NCBI GenBank assembly: GCA_012103035.1
Contig: JAAVLL010000001.1
Span: 431,501 to 495,500, forward strand
Direction of reading: 5' to 3'
Origin: Brucella oryzae
GTDB lineage: Bacteria > Pseudomonadota > Alphaproteobacteria > Rhizobiales > Rhizobiaceae
Length of the DNA stretch: 64,000 nucleotides
This document shows, piece after piece, positions 10,240-19,977 of this stretch (position 1 is its first letter; the number at the start of each line of letters is the position of its first letter). Position numbers and translations under genes: made by a program. The notes beneath the pieces are model-generated. The model was not told the origin of the DNA. It ran no database searches and was given only the letters and a program-made list of their open reading frames with translations.

Positions 10240-11247
10240 TTAGATCAGCTTGCCGAAGGCGACAGCGGTATCGCCCATACGGCTGGAGAAGCCCCACTCA
10301 TTGTCGTACCACGACAGGATGCGCACCATGGTGCCTTCCATGACCTTGGTCTGATCCGTGTGGAAGACCGATGAATGGGAGTCATGGTTGAAGTCATGCG
10401 AGACAAGCTTCTCGTCGGTGTAGCCGAGAATGCCCTTGAGGCGGCCATTGGCGGCTTCACGGATCGCGTTGTTGACTTCATCGACAGTCGTTTCGCGCTT
10501 GGCGATGAAAGTCAGGTCGACAACCGAGACGTTCGGGGTCGGAACGCGGATGGCGACGCCGTCAAGCTTGCCCTTCAGCTCTGGCAGAACAAGACCGACA
10601 GCCTTGGCTGCGCCCGTCGAGGTCGGGATCATGGAAAGAGCGGCTGCGCGTGCGCGGTAGAGATCCTTATGCATGGTGTCCAGCGTCGGCTGGTCGCCCG
10701 TATAGGAATGGATCGTGGTCATGAAGCCCTTTTCGATGCCGATAGCATCGTTGAGAACCTGAGCCACCGGTGCAAGGCAGTTGGTTGTGCACGAAGCGTT
10801 GGAGATGACCAGATGGTCCTTGGTCAGCTTGTCGTGGTTGACGCCATAAACGACGGTGAGGTCGGCGCCATCGGCAGGAGCTGAAACAATCACGCGCTTT
10901 GCACCAGCTTCAAGGTGAAGTGCTGCCTTGTCGCGCGAGGTGAAGATGCCGGTGCATTCCAGAGCGATGTCGACGCCTTCTTCCTTCCACGGCAGTTCAG
11001 CCGGGTTGCGGACGGCATGAACCTTGATCGGGCCGTAGCCGACGTCGATGGTATCGCCTGCAACCTTTACTTCCTTGGGGAAACGGCCATGAACGCTGTC
11101 ATAACGCAGAAGATGCGCATTGGTTTCCACCGGGCCAAGGTCATTGATGGCGACGACCTGGATATCGGTGCGGCCCGATTCGACGATGGCGCGAAGGATG
11201 TTGCGGCCGATGCGGCCAAAACCGTTAATTGCGACGCGAACTGCCAT
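10240..11247 (-). CDS. gap: Glyceraldehyde-3-phosphate dehydrogenase, type I
   Basis: Intact 335-residue NAD-dependent GAPDH. The Rossmann motif [10 protein letters not shown] is at residues 7-16. The catalytic Cys is in [12 protein letters not shown] near residue 153, and the conserved active-site His lies in the following HSYTGDQ segment. The phosphate-site motif is [19 protein letters not shown], and the C-terminus has [13 protein letters not shown]. It catalyses oxidative phosphorylation of glyceraldehyde-3-phosphate. It lies between tkt and pgk on the same strand. A strong terminator (11354-11384) separates it from tkt, so it probably has its own promoter in 11248-11350. Confidence 0.97.
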   Translation of the reverse strand: MAVRVAINGFGRIGRNILRAIVESGRTDIQVVAINDLGPVETNAHLLRYDSVHGRFPKEVKVAGDTIDVGYGPIKVHAVRNPAELPWKEEGVDIALECTGIFTSRDKAALHLEAGAKRVIVSAPADGADLTVVYGVNHDKLTKDHLVISNASCTTNCLAPVAQVLNDAIGIEKGFMTTIHSYTGDQPTLDTMHKDLYRARAAALSMIPTSTGAAKAVGLVLPELKGKLDGVAIRVPTPNVSVVDLTFIAKRETTVDEVNNAIREAANGRLKGILGYTDEKLVSHDFNHDSHSSVFHTDQTKVMEGTMVRILSWYDNEWGFSSRMGDTAVAFGKLI

Positions 11248-11353
11248 TTTCTCTCAATCTCCCGATAGGGTACTGCACATGCAGTGCTTCAAAACTCCGC
11301 CGGAACGAACAAATCGAACAGGATTCGTTCGACCGAACTGGAATGGAAACTCA

Positions 11354-11384
11354 AACGCCGGCGTTTTTGCGACGCCGGCGTTCT
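11354..11384. terminator. Terminator after tkt
   Basis: AACGCCGGCG and CGCCGGCGTT repeats form a strong stem with the loop TTTTTGCGA, just downstream of the tkt stop at 11390 on the minus strand. T-rich tracts flank it. Confidence 0.75.
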
Positions 11385-11389
11385 TAAAA

Positions 11390-13378
11390 TCATGCGGCGT
11401 TGAGCTTCTTCTCCGCAGCTTCGGCGGCATGTTCTGCCGTAATGCCGAAATGCTTGTAGAGATCGTTGATCTCGCCCGAAGCGCCGAAGCCCTTCATGCC
11501 GATGAAGATGCCGTTTTCGCCGATGAAGCGTTCCCAGCCGAGCGAGATTGCCGCTTCAATGGCAACCTTGACCGGCGCGTCGCCGATGGTCGCCGTCTTG
11601 TAGGCGTCGCTCTGCTGTTCGAAAAGCTCAAAGCAAGGAACGGAAACAACACGGGTGGCAATGCCTTTGCCTTCCAGAAGATCGCGGGCCTTGAGCGCGA
11701 TTTCCACTTCCGAGCCGGTCGCGAAGATCGTCACTTTGGCATCTTTGCTTGCCGCAGCAAGTTCATAGGCGCCGAAAGCCGAAAGGTTTTCGTCGCGATG
11801 CTCGGTGCGGACTGTCGGCAGGTTCTGGCGGGTCAAAGCCATCGTCGACGGCGTCTTCTTGGATTGCAGAGCAATCTGCCAGCATTCGCTGCTTCGACAG
11901 CGTCGGCAGGGCGGAACACATTGTGGTTCGGAATGGCGCGCAGGGCGGCAAGCTGTTCGACCGGCTGGTGGGTCGGACCGTCTTCACCAAGACCGATGGA
12001 GTCATGGGTCATCACGTAAACGACGCGGATGCCCATCAGCGAGGAAAGACGCATGGCCGGACGGCAATAATCCGAGAAGGTCAGGAAGGTGCCGCCGTAG
12101 GGGATGAGGCCCCATGCAGCGTCATGCCGTTCATGGCTGCCGCCATGCCGTGTTCACGAATACCGTAATGGACGTAACGCTGGCCGTAGTCTTCCGGCGT
12201 TATGGCCTTGGTCTGGCTCGTCTTGGTGTTGTTCGAGCCGGTGAGGTCGGCGGAACCGCCAATGGTTTCCGGCACGACGCCGTTGATGACTTCCAGAGCC
12301 ATTTCGGAAGACTTGCGGGTTGCAACCTTCGGCTTGTCGGCGGAAAGCTTCTTCTTGTATTCGACGATGGCTGCATCGAAGTTGGAAGGCAGGTCGCCAC
12401 GCATCCGGCGCTCGAATTCAGCGCGGGTGTTCGCGTCAGCGGCAGCGAAACGCTTTTCCCATTCCTGACGCTTTTGGCGGCATTCAGGCCGGCAACGCGC
12501 CAGCCGTCCAGCACTTCTGCCGGGACGACGAAAGGCTCGGCGCTCCAGCCGAGCGACTTGCGGGTTGCTGCGATTTCTTCTGCGCCAAGCGGTGAGCCAT
12601 GCACCTTGTTGGTGCCAGCCTTGTTCGGTGCACCGAAGCCGATGGTCGTCTTGCAGGCGATGAGTGTCGGCTTTTCGGAAACCTTGGCCAGTTCGATAGC
12701 CTTGGCAATCGCATCCTGGTCATGACCGTCGACTGCCATCGTGTTCCAGCCGGAAGCGGCGAAACGGGCGGGCTGATCGGTATTGTCGGAAAGCGTGACC
12801 GGGCCGTCGATCGAGATGTTGTTGTCATCCCAGAACACGATCAGCTTGTTCAGCTTCAGATGACCGGCAAGCGCGATAGCTTCCTGGCTGATGCCTTCCA
12901 TGAGGCAGCCGTCACCGGCAATCACATAGGTGTAGTGGTTGACGAGGCTGTCGCCGAATTGTGCATTGAGGATGCGTTCGGAAAGCGCCATGCCGACGGC
13001 ATTGGCGATGCCCTGTCCAAGCGGGCCGGTCGTCGTTTCGATACCGGCGGCGTGACCGTATTCCGGATGGCCTGCCGTGCGCGAACCGAGCTGACGGAAA
13101 TTTTTGATCTCGTCGATGGTGATGTCTTCGTAGCCCGAAAGATAGAGCAGCGAATAGAGCAGCATCGAGCCGTGCCCAGCGGAAAGCACGAAACGGTCGC
13201 GATCCGGCCAGTGCGGGTTCTTTGGGTCATGCGAGAGAAAACGGGTATAAAGCGTCGTCGCTATATCGGCTGCGCCCATAGGCAGGCCGGGATGGCCCGA
13301 ATTGGCCTTCTCTACCGCATCCATGGAGAGGAAGCGGATTGCATTAGCCATCTGGTTTTGTTTGTCGGTATTGGTCAT
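11390..13378 (-). CDS. tkt: Transketolase
   Basis: Thiamine-diphosphate-dependent transketolase of about 663 residues, linking glycolysis with the pentose phosphate pathway. It starts [20 protein letters not shown]. Motifs are [19 protein letters not shown], the ThDP-binding [13 protein letters not shown] to [10 protein letters not shown] stretch, [10 protein letters not shown], then [49 protein letters not shown] and WERFIGENG. Three or so one-base losses (near 11875, 12090 and 12475) split it. It is the first gene of the minus-strand carbon cluster. A palindromic repeat lies in its upstream region. Confidence 0.95.
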
Positions 13379-13422
13379 GGTCTCAGCCGTCTTTCCTTGG
13401 GAGGGGTTAACGGGGTTGCGGC

Positions 13423-13496
13423 GATGCCTTTTGCCTGAGCACGATCCGTATCCAAAACGGCTTTATGCGTTTCGGGATCATGCTCCAGAAGGCATC
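13423..13496. repeat. Palindromic intergenic repeat, 74 nt
   Basis: Nested inverted repeats: GATGCC to GGCATC on the outside, and GAGCACGATCC paired with GGGATCATGCTC inside. It lies in the 400-bp divergent region between tkt and the DUF4164 gene. It is related to the imperfect palindromes found elsewhere in this window. The rest of 13379-13781 shows no convincing gene. Confidence 0.6.
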
Positions 13497-13781
13497 GGGA
13501 CACATAGCACCTGCGTATAAGGAGTCAATAAACCGATGACTTTTGAGCAATAAACTGTCCGCGACTAATCGATTGAGTTGTGTGGAAAGCTGTAGAACAA
13601 TCACTGAAAAGCCGTTTTGCACCGATAACAGTGCATGAACGTTCAGATCAGCCCCTCATTTGTTGCTTATCGGGCGGGCGATTATTACAATCTTTTCAAA
13701 GATGCCCGTCCCGCAGGCGCGATTCGATGCCCAGAGTTGGCCTGCGAATTGGCCCGAGAAGTGGCATTGGAAAGGATATGG

Positions 13782-14054
13782 ATGGCACCCGAAACGACCC
13801 TCAGGCAAGTCTTGGAACGGCTGGAAAAGGCACTCAATACGCTTGAACAAGCGGTCGATCTGCGGCTGGACAAGGAAGGCGACTTCGCCGAGGCCGAGGA
13901 GGAGGTGCAGCGTATGAATGCGGATCGCAGCCGTCTCGCCCAGGAACTCGATCAGTCGGAAGCGCGCGCAGAGCGGCTGGAAGCCGCGAACCGGGAGGTT
14001 TCGCGCCGCCTCGTGACTGCGATGGAGACAATCCGCGCCGTTCTGGACCGATAG
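13782..14054 (+). CDS. DUF4164 coiled-coil protein upstream of zapA
   Basis: A 90-residue, highly charged coiled-coil protein. MAPETTLRQVLERLEKALNT is followed by heptad-rich sequence (EAEEEVQRMNADRSRLAQEL, then QSEARAERLEAANREVSRRL). Such proteins precede zapA in Rhizobiales and are annotated DUF4164. I chose ATG 13782 because the family length is about 90 and AAAGGA lies upstream. The ORF is open back to 13635, but that extension looks non-coding. It ends 9 bp before the zapA start region and is probably cotranscribed, suggesting a cell-division link by context only. Confidence 0.75.
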   Translation: MAPETTLRQVLERLEKALNTLEQAVDLRLDKEGDFAEAEEEVQRMNADRSRLAQELDQSEARAERLEAANREVSRRLVTAMETIRAVLDR

Positions 14055-14063
14055 GAGGCTACC

Positions 14064-14429
14064 ATAGCGACCGTAACCGTTACCATCGATGGCAAGGCCT
14101 ACCGCATGGCCTGCGACGAAGGACAGGAAGAACACCTGTCCGGACTTGCCGACCGTTTCGATCAATATGTGACCCATCTCAAGAACTCCTTCGGCGAAAT
14201 CGGCGATCTGCGCCTGACCGTCATGGCCGGGATCATGGTGATGGACGAGCTGGCGGAAATGCAAAAGCGGATCACGGGGCTTGAAAATGAGGCGGAAACC
14301 TTGCGCCGGTCCCGCGATGAGGCTTTGAGCCGCGCCGACAGCAATGATGCCGCTCTCACTGGCATGTTGTCGGATGTCGCATCGCGCATCGAACAGGTGG
14401 CATCACGCATTGCGCCGCGTAACAGCTGA
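14064..14429 (+). CDS. zapA: Cell division protein ZapA
   Basis: ZapA binds FtsZ and bundles protofilaments at mid-cell. The 121-residue product has the N-terminal VTVTIDGKAYRMACDEGQEE fold, a central dimer segment and a C-terminal coiled coil (ELAEMQKRITGLENEAETLR). The family N-terminus MATVTVTIDGK aligns with codons beginning at 14064, but the first codon there is ATA, not ATG. An excellent AGGAGG lies at 14053-14058. Either the base at 14066 is a sequence error for G or a rare ATA start is used. The next ATG, at 14106, would cut off the first strand. 6S RNA follows, the usual alphaproteobacterial order. Confidence 0.88.
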   Translation: MATVTVTIDGKAYRMACDEGQEEHLSGLADRFDQYVTHLKNSFGEIGDLRLTVMAGIMVMDELAEMQKRITGLENEAETLRRSRDEALSRADSNDAALTGMLSDVASRIEQVASRIAPRNS

Positions 14430-14510
14430 GCCTGTTTCGGATATTTCCGAAAAGATTTCCTGTTGAGCCAGTGCAAGCCACTGGTGTTCCCCTTGACCAG
14501 CTATTATATT

Positions 14511-14668
14511 GGCCGTTGGCGAACTGCGCTTCCCGACAGGTGTAACAGCATCCCCGGGGCCTTATTGATCTCTAAGGGAGCTGTCCTGTGAAGGCTTGCG
14601 GGCTTTCGCATATGGCGCCCACCTACTTTGTAGGTTCCGGGATCAATCACTACCATCGGTCGTCGTGG
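14511..14668 (+). ncRNA. ssrS: 6S RNA
   Basis: The sequence after zapA matches the alphaproteobacterial 6S RNA pattern. It opens with GGCCGTTGGCGAACTGCGC and contains the central CCCCGGGGCCTTATTGATCT and CTAAGGGAGCTGTCCTGTG parts of the open bubble. It closes through TCCGGGATCAATCACTACC and the 3' strand of the terminal stem (GGTCGTCGTGGTC). 6S RNA binds sigma-70 holoenzyme. Context (zapA upstream, the 5-formyl-THF cyclo-ligase downstream) supports it. The ends are estimated. Confidence 0.85.
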
Positions 14669-14773
14669 TCGCCGCTTTCTTTTCCTCTGGCTGTCGCTGG
14701 ATAGCTATGAGCTTGATCCAACGGACAGTTTGTTCGTAAACAGGCGCAAAGCTCTAACGATTTGCGCATCTTG

Positions 14774-15779
14774 ATGAAATCTCCTGAAACAGCATCGCCC
14801 GAAACATCGGAAAGACTGGCCGTCGCGATACCCATCGCTTTCGTCTACGGTCTGCTGCTTTATGTCATGATCTGGTCGCGTCATTATGTGGATGTAATGC
14901 CTGTCATTGCAGGCCTGATGCTGTTACCGATGGCTGTTGCCAGCCTTGCGTCCAGCCTTTCCGACCCGCGTGCGCAAAAGCCTGTGGCGGCATGTCCGTA
15001 TGGGATGGGCCATTATCGCCGGGCTTGTCGTTACCAGCATGATCCTTTTCCATGAGGCCGGAATTTGCGTGGCCATGGCGGCTCCGTTCTTCATGGTGTT
15101 TTCGGCGCTGGGTTCGGCGGTGACCTTGTGGACCATCCGACAGTTTCGTTCGCGTCGCACCACGACGCTGGTGGTCGCGTTGCCGCTGCTCGTTCTGCCA
15201 GCCGAACTTCAGATGTCCTACACGCCGCATGATGGTGCTGTGACCACGGTGATCGAGATTGCAGCGGCACCGGAAGTCGTCTGGCAGCAGACGGTTGAAA
15301 TACGCAATGTACGCCCGGACGAGCTGGCGTGGACATTCAGCCATGGCATTCTTGGCGTGCCACAGCCGATGGATGCAAGGCTGAATGGTACCGGCATCGG
15401 CGCGGTACGCGACTTGCAATGGACGCATGGCGTCAATTTTCAGGAAATTGTCACACAATGGGAAGAAAACCGGCTTCTGGCCTGGGATTTCCGCTTCGGT
15501 CCCGGCTCTATACCGCCTGAGGTGGAAGCGCATATCAAGGTCGACAGCACCTATCTGAAGCTTGCGCAGGGTGATTATCGTCTAGAACCGCTGGCGAATG
15601 GTCATACGCGCCTGACACTGACGACCCATTATCAGATCGCCACGCCGATCGATTTCTACTGTGATCTGTGGGGCAAGCTGTTCCTGAATGATTTCCACGG
15701 CGTCGTTTTGAAGGTCATTCGCGACCGTTCGGAGAAGATCGCACGCAGGACGGAAGGATCACTTGACGGAGCGGCTTAA
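14774..15779 (+). CDS. Membrane-anchored SRPBCC-domain protein
   Basis: The N-terminal third holds about four hydrophobic segments (AVAIPIAFVYGLLLYVMI, VMPVIAGLMLLPMAVASL, GWAIIAGLVVTSMILF and a segment near TTTLVVALPLLVL). A C-terminal SRPBCC/polyketide-cyclase-like domain follows, from about residue 155 (TTVIEIAAAPEVVWQQTVEI to RLTLTTHYQI). One base is lost near 14990, joining QKP to LWRHVRMGW. ATG 14774 is the first ATG; TTG 14762 is open in frame. Length is about 335 residues. The ligand is unknown. It sits between 6S RNA and the cyclo-ligase gene, which are usually adjacent. Confidence 0.75.
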
Positions 15780-15826
15780 TACGGTTCCACTGCGTGATGC
15801 AAAGTGGCATCAGGGAGTGGTTTGGA

Positions 15827-16426
15827 ATGACAGCAACGGAGCGTAGTCTCGGACTGGAAAAGCAGGAGCTTCGACGCAAGGTTCTGGCGGTTCGCGATGC
15901 GCTTGATCCGCGCTTTCATTACGAGGCCTCTCTGGCGGCTGCGAACAAGGGCGAGGCAGCAATTGATGTTCCCAAAGGCACCTTGATTGCTGGCTACTGG
16001 CCGATCCGTTCTGAAATCGACCCGCGCCCATTGTTGTCGGCACTTCGCGCCAAGGGTGCGCGACTTTGTCTTCCCGTTGTTCTGGATAAGGAAACGATCG
16101 CTTTTCGCGAATATCTGCCCGATGCCAGATTGCGTCAGACGGGTTTCGGCACGATGGGTCCGGGCGAAGATGCGCCGGTGGTCGATCCGGCGATCATGCT
16201 GATGCCGCTTGCAGGTTTCGACCGGCGCGGGCATCGGCTCGGCTATGGTGCTGGGCATTACGACCGCGCGCTGGCACGTTTTACGGAACGCGGTCTGCAA
16301 CCCCTTTTGATCGGCATGGCCTTCGATTGCCAGGAAGTCGAGCATGTGCCCGATGAGCCGCACGATATTGCGCTCGACCAGATCCTGACCGAGAGCGGCT
16401 TGCGTTCGCTTGGCGCAGGTTTATAA
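15827..16426 (+). CDS. 5-formyltetrahydrofolate cyclo-ligase
   Basis: ATP-dependent enzyme converting 5-formyl-THF to 5,10-methenyl-THF (YgfA/MTHFS family). The intact product from ATG 15827 is 199 residues. It has the N-terminal basic segment EKQELRRKVLAVRDAL, the GYWPIRSEIDPRPLL strand, and the ATP-binding motif RRGHRLGYGAGHYDRAL. GGGAGTGG at 15814-15821 is a usable SD for this start; the upstream in-frame ATGs extend without family support. It is part of the zapA-6S-cyclo-ligase neighbourhood and ends 9 bp before the phosphoesterase gene, implying cotranscription. Confidence 0.92.
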   Translation: MTATERSLGLEKQELRRKVLAVRDALDPRFHYEASLAAANKGEAAIDVPKGTLIAGYWPIRSEIDPRPLLSALRAKGARLCLPVVLDKETIAFREYLPDARLRQTGFGTMGPGEDAPVVDPAIMLMPLAGFDRRGHRLGYGAGHYDRALARFTERGLQPLLIGMAFDCQEVEHVPDEPHDIALDQILTESGLRSLGAGL

Positions 16427-16435
16427 GGCATTTCC

Positions 16436-17254
16436 ATGAGATTGCTTTTTCTTGGTGATATGGTGGGCCGGTCGGGCCGCACCGCAGTATATGAAAAACT
16501 GCCGGGGCTGATTTCCGATCTGAAGCTGGACTTCGTTATCGTCAACGGCGAAAACGCCGCGGGCGGTTTTGGCATTACGGAAGAGATTTTCCACGATACC
16601 ATTCGTGCTGGCGCCGATGTCGTCACGACCGGCAATCATGTCTGGGATCAGCGCGAGGCGCTGGATTTCTCAAGCGCGAAGACCGCTTTTGCGCCCGGCA
16701 AATTTCCCGAAAGGCACGGCCGGGAAAGGCGAGGGGCTTTATATCGCCAAGAACGGTGCCCGCGTTCTGGTGTCGAACGTCATGGGCCGGGTGTTCATGC
16801 ATCCCGATCTTGATGATCCATTCATCGCGGCGGAAAAATTCTGGAAGCCTGCCCGCTTGGCGAGCAAGCCGATGCGGTCTTCTTCGATTTCCATGCTGAG
16901 GCGACGAGCGAGAAGCAGTGTTTCGGCCATTTTGTTGATGGTCGCGCCAGCTCGTGGTCGGCACGCATACGCATGTCCCGACCGCCGATTGCCAGATCTT
17001 GCGTAATGGCACAGCCTATATGTCCGATGCGGGCATGTGTGGCGATTACGATTCTTCGCTTGGCATGGACAAGGAAGAGCCGCTCAACCGTTTCCTGTCG
17101 AAAGTGCCGAAAGGGCGTTTCGAGGCGGCAAATGGTCCGGCTACGGTCTGCGGCGTGGGCATAGAGATTTCGGATCGCACGGGGCTTGCAGAAAAGGCTG
17201 CCCTTGCGTATTGGTGCGCATCTGGAAGAAACCATTCCGGTATTCTGGCGATAA
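16436..17254 (+). CDS. YmdB-like TIGR00282 metallophosphoesterase
   Basis: Calcineurin-like phosphoesterase of the YmdB/TIGR00282 family, cyclic-nucleotide phosphodiesterases in characterised members. Metal-binding motifs are GDMVGRSG (residues 6-13), VNGENAAGGFGI, TTGNHVWDQREA and GTHTHVPTADC. MSDAGMCGDYDSSLGM is also conserved. At least three base losses (near 16710, 16845, 16945 and 17205) split the frame. Repair gives about 273 residues ending EETIPVFWR at TAA 17252-17254. It follows the cyclo-ligase gene directly. Confidence 0.88.
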
Positions 17255-17390
17255 CGTCTTATTTTAGCTCGAAGTATGATGTTATCTACAATCGAGTGGC
17301 TATTTTGACCTGACAGCTTTCTGCCGGTTGAACGGGCTCTTCGCGTTCCTATCTCCTTGCAACGAGTTTTTCGCAAGGGGACGCAACTCA

Positions 17391-18133
17391 ATGGATTTTT
17401 TGCCGAGTATCTGGGATTTCTTTCGACCCCTGCCGGCTGGGCCGCGCTGGTTACGCTGGTGACGATGGAAGTCGTCCTCGGTATCGACAATCTGATTTTC
17501 ATCTCGATCCTCACCAACAAGCTTCCCGCTTCGCAGCAGGCCCGTGCCCGGCGCATTGGTATCGGTGCGGCGCTTATTCTGCGCCTGGCGCTTCTTTTCA
17601 CCATCTCGATCATCGTCCAGCTCAAGGACCCGATTTTCGAGGCGTTCGGACACGGCTTCTCCTGGCGCGATATCATCCTGATTACCGGTGGTTTGTTCCT
17701 CGTTTGGAAAGCGACCAAGGAGATTCACCACACGGTCGATCCCGATGACGGCAAGGAAAATATCGGCGGCAAGGTAGCTCAGCTCACCATGGGCGCTGCC
17801 ATTGTGCAGATATTGATTCTCGATCTGGTCTTCTCGGTCGATTCGATCATTACCGCTGTCGGTATGACAGACGAGATCGCCATCATGGTCATTGCCGTTG
17901 TCGCAGCCGTTACCGTCATGCTGCTCGCAGCCGATCCGCTGTCGCGGTTCATCGCGGCGAACCCGACGATCGTCATGCTGGCACTGGGCTTCCTGCTGAT
18001 GATCGGTATGACGCTGATTGCCGATGGTTTCGGCTTCCACGTCCCGAAGGGCTACATCTACGCTGCAATGGGCTTTTCGGCGCTGGTCGAGGCGCTCAAC
18101 ATGCTGGCGCGGCGAAAGCGCAAGAATCAGTAA
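17391..18133 (+). CDS. TerC-family integral membrane protein
   Basis: Seven-helix TerC/Alx-family membrane protein, probably involved in metal-ion (Mn) export or stress during protein secretion. The signature [16 protein letters not shown] is near residue 26, and [19 protein letters not shown] carries the second acidic pair in the membrane. The correct start appears to be ATG 17391, with AGGGG just upstream. The T run at 17396-17401 has one T too few, which throws [17 protein letters not shown] out of frame. The uncorrected ORF opens at 17357. A strong terminator follows. Confidence 0.88.
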
Positions 18134-18150
18134 CAAAAGCAATATGCAAC

Positions 18151-18185
18151 AAGGCCATCCGTCTCATCCTGAGACGGATGGCCTT
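18151..18185. terminator. Strong bidirectional terminator after terC
   Basis: Perfect 16-bp stem (AAGGCCATCCGTCTCA with TGAGACGGATGGCCTT), loop TCC, followed by GTTATTTT. It overlaps the last codons of the converging DUF1284 gene. Confidence 0.85.
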
Positions 18186-18603
18186 GTTATTTTAACGCCG
18201 TGAAACTGGTCTATTGTGGCAATTCTCGTGCAGAGGTTCGACCACTCGCAGCGCTCGCAAGCGTCGCGCAGGACACCTTCTGCAAAAGCATGGCGCATCA
18301 AGGCCAGTCGCTTTGCGTCGAGCCCGAAAGGGTTTTGCGTGGAAAGCGTCTGGCCGAGAAGGTTGCCTACAGCTTCCATTGCAAGGCGGTCACGTTCGCG
18401 GACGCTTGCTTCGTAACAATGACAATCGCTCCCGCAAAGCAGGGGCGCGCAAATGTCGTCGGGGCCATCAACCAGAAGAATATCTTCCCTTTGCTCAGCC
18501 GCCCGGCAATCCTGTCGTAGTTTTCGACGAAAGCCGAGCTGTAGCCTTTGCCGACATAAGTCAGCATGCACAGGAGATGATGGCCGCGCAGGCGTACTGT
18601 CAC
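18164..18603 (-). CDS. DUF1284 cysteine-rich protein, putative Fe-S binding
   Basis: A DUF1284 protein of about 146 residues beginning MTVRLRGHHLLCMLTYVGKG. Conserved Cys groups are APLLCGSDCHCYEA and DACERCEWSNLC. The family is annotated as possibly iron-sulphur binding. One base is lost near 18480 (GGCAAAATATT region). The frame then continues DILLVDGPDDICAPLLCG. It starts 8 bp after the bioY stop on the same strand, so it is probably cotranscribed with bioY from the BioR-controlled promoter. Function is unknown; context suggests a biotin link. Its 3' end lies inside the terminator hairpin. Confidence 0.82.
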
Positions 18604-18611
18604 TTCTTCGA

Positions 18612-19187
18612 TCAGGCCTTGCCGTCGCGGGCGATGGCCTTGAGGATGGCAGCACCAAGGGCCGACTTGATGAGGGCTCCGATGAGGAATGGCGTCACGC
18701 CGAAGGCAATTGCCTTTTCAACGCCTATGATGCTGGACAGCCAAGCTGCGCCAAGTGCAAGGCAGACTACATTGGCGATAAGGAATGAAACGAAGGCGAG
18801 GCCGACGCGGTTACCGTTCCAGCCACGTTCGGCCAGATAGCCGGTCAGAGCGGCAATGATCGGGAAGGAAACGAGATAGCCTGCGGTCGGGCCTGCAAAA
18901 TGCGGAAGACCACCGGCGCCGCCTGCGAGAACCGGAAGGCCGAGCATGGCTTCGCCGAGCCAGGCCAGAACTGTTGCCATGCCAAGACGCCAGCCATAGA
19001 GCGCGCCGATCAGGGGAACGATCAGGGTCTGCAGCGTGATCGGAACCGGAATCATCGGCACTTCGATCTGCGACGAGACGGCGAGTACCAGAGTGCCAAG
19101 CGCAACGGCTGCAAGACGCATTGCAGGGGAACGGGATTCCAGATTGAGCGGGCTGAAGGATGTCTGAGACGGAGCGAAGGTCGCCAT
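18612..19187 (-). CDS. bioY: Biotin transporter BioY
   Basis: Intact 191-residue BioY, the substrate-binding S component of biotin ECF transporters, which can act alone in many proteobacteria. It has six membrane segments and the family motifs SSQIEVPMIPVPITLQTL (residues 39-56), GALYGWRLG and GGAGGLPHFAGPTAGYL. A BioR operator lies 13-22 bp upstream of the start, so expression should fall when biotin is sufficient. DUF1284 follows at 8 bp. The bioR gene lies upstream on the same strand. Confidence 0.95.
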   Translation of the reverse strand: MATFAPSQTSFSPLNLESRSPAMRLAAVALGTLVLAVSSQIEVPMIPVPITLQTLIVPLIGALYGWRLGMATVLAWLGEAMLGLPVLAGGAGGLPHFAGPTAGYLVSFPIIAALTGYLAERGWNGNRVGLAFVSFLIANVVCLALGAAWLSSIIGVEKAIAFGVTPFLIGALIKSALGAAILKAIARDGKA

Positions 19188-19199
19188 GGTTTCCTCAAA

Positions 19200-19209
19200 T
19201 TATAGATAA
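19200..19209. promoter_or_regulatory. BioR operator of bioY
   Basis: TTATAGATAA exactly matches the known BioR palindrome TTATMKATAA. It is 13 bp upstream of the bioY start and fits repression of bioY-DUF1284 by BioR. Confidence 0.88.
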
Positions 19210-19293
19210 AATTAGGGTACGATCTATATCTTTTAGCGTTCCTGACAATAAACGCAATAGGGGCAACAGAAGGGTGCGTAGCACTGGGGTCAG

Positions 19294-19973
19294 TCAGCCG
19301 ACAATCGCAAACGAATCGCGCGTCTTGCCCGATGCGGTTTTGACCGGACGATGTCCGATCCATTGCACATGGCGGGCGAGAATTGTAACCGCGCTCTCGA
19401 CATCATTCTGACGCAGTGCAGTAAGGATCGCGCGATGGTCGTGGTCGGTGCGGGTTTCCCATTCCGACCGCCAGGTGGCGAAAAGAAACCGGGCGCTGGC
19501 AGCATGGAGATCGTCGATGGCTGCAAGCAGGCGCGGCATGTTGCATGGTTCGAGGATGAGTCGATGGAAGCGGCGATTGGCATCTTCCCAGCTTCTGACG
19601 TCGCGTGACTTGTCGCCTTCCAGCGTGGCCTGTTCGGCGGCGTCGAGCGTTGCCTGTGTTATGTGCGGTGCGGCATGCCGCAACGCCAAGACTTCAAAGC
19701 GGCCCGCATCTCTGCCACTTCCCTGATCTCGCTGATATCGAACGATGCAACCCGCACGCCGCGCCGCGGCTCGGAAACGGCAAGGCCCTGCGCCTCCAGC
19801 CGCCGGAATGCTTCGCGCACCGGCACATGGCTGGTCTCGAATTCTTCGGCAATGTGATCTTGGCGCAGTTTCGTGCCGGGTTCGATCTCGCCTGCGATGA
19901 TGCGGTCGGCAAGAATGCGGCTGATGCGGGCTGCGATGGTTTCGCCGGGAGTGTTTTGGGCAGGCTGAATCAT
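19294..19973 (-). CDS. bioR: Biotin regulator BioR (GntR/FadR-type)
   Basis: GntR-family repressor of biotin uptake and synthesis, about 227 residues. The N-terminal winged HTH is visible (TIAARISRILADRIIAGEI, then GTKLRQDHIAEEFETSHVPV and REAFRRLEAQGL). It is followed by an all-helical FCD effector domain (EDANRRFHRLILEPCNMPRLL, then DHDHRAILTALRQNDVESAV). One base is lost near 19695, joining MRAALKS to VLALRHAAPH. The identification as BioR rests on the domain type, adjacency to bioY and the two exact BioR boxes, including one just upstream of its own start that implies autoregulation. Confidence 0.88.
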
Positions 19974-19977
19974 GAAT

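Noticed and set aside
17357..17390. Upstream start for terC at 17357
   Set aside because: The next ATG at 17391 has a good SD, and the family N-terminus reads correctly from it once one T is restored in the run at 17396-17401.
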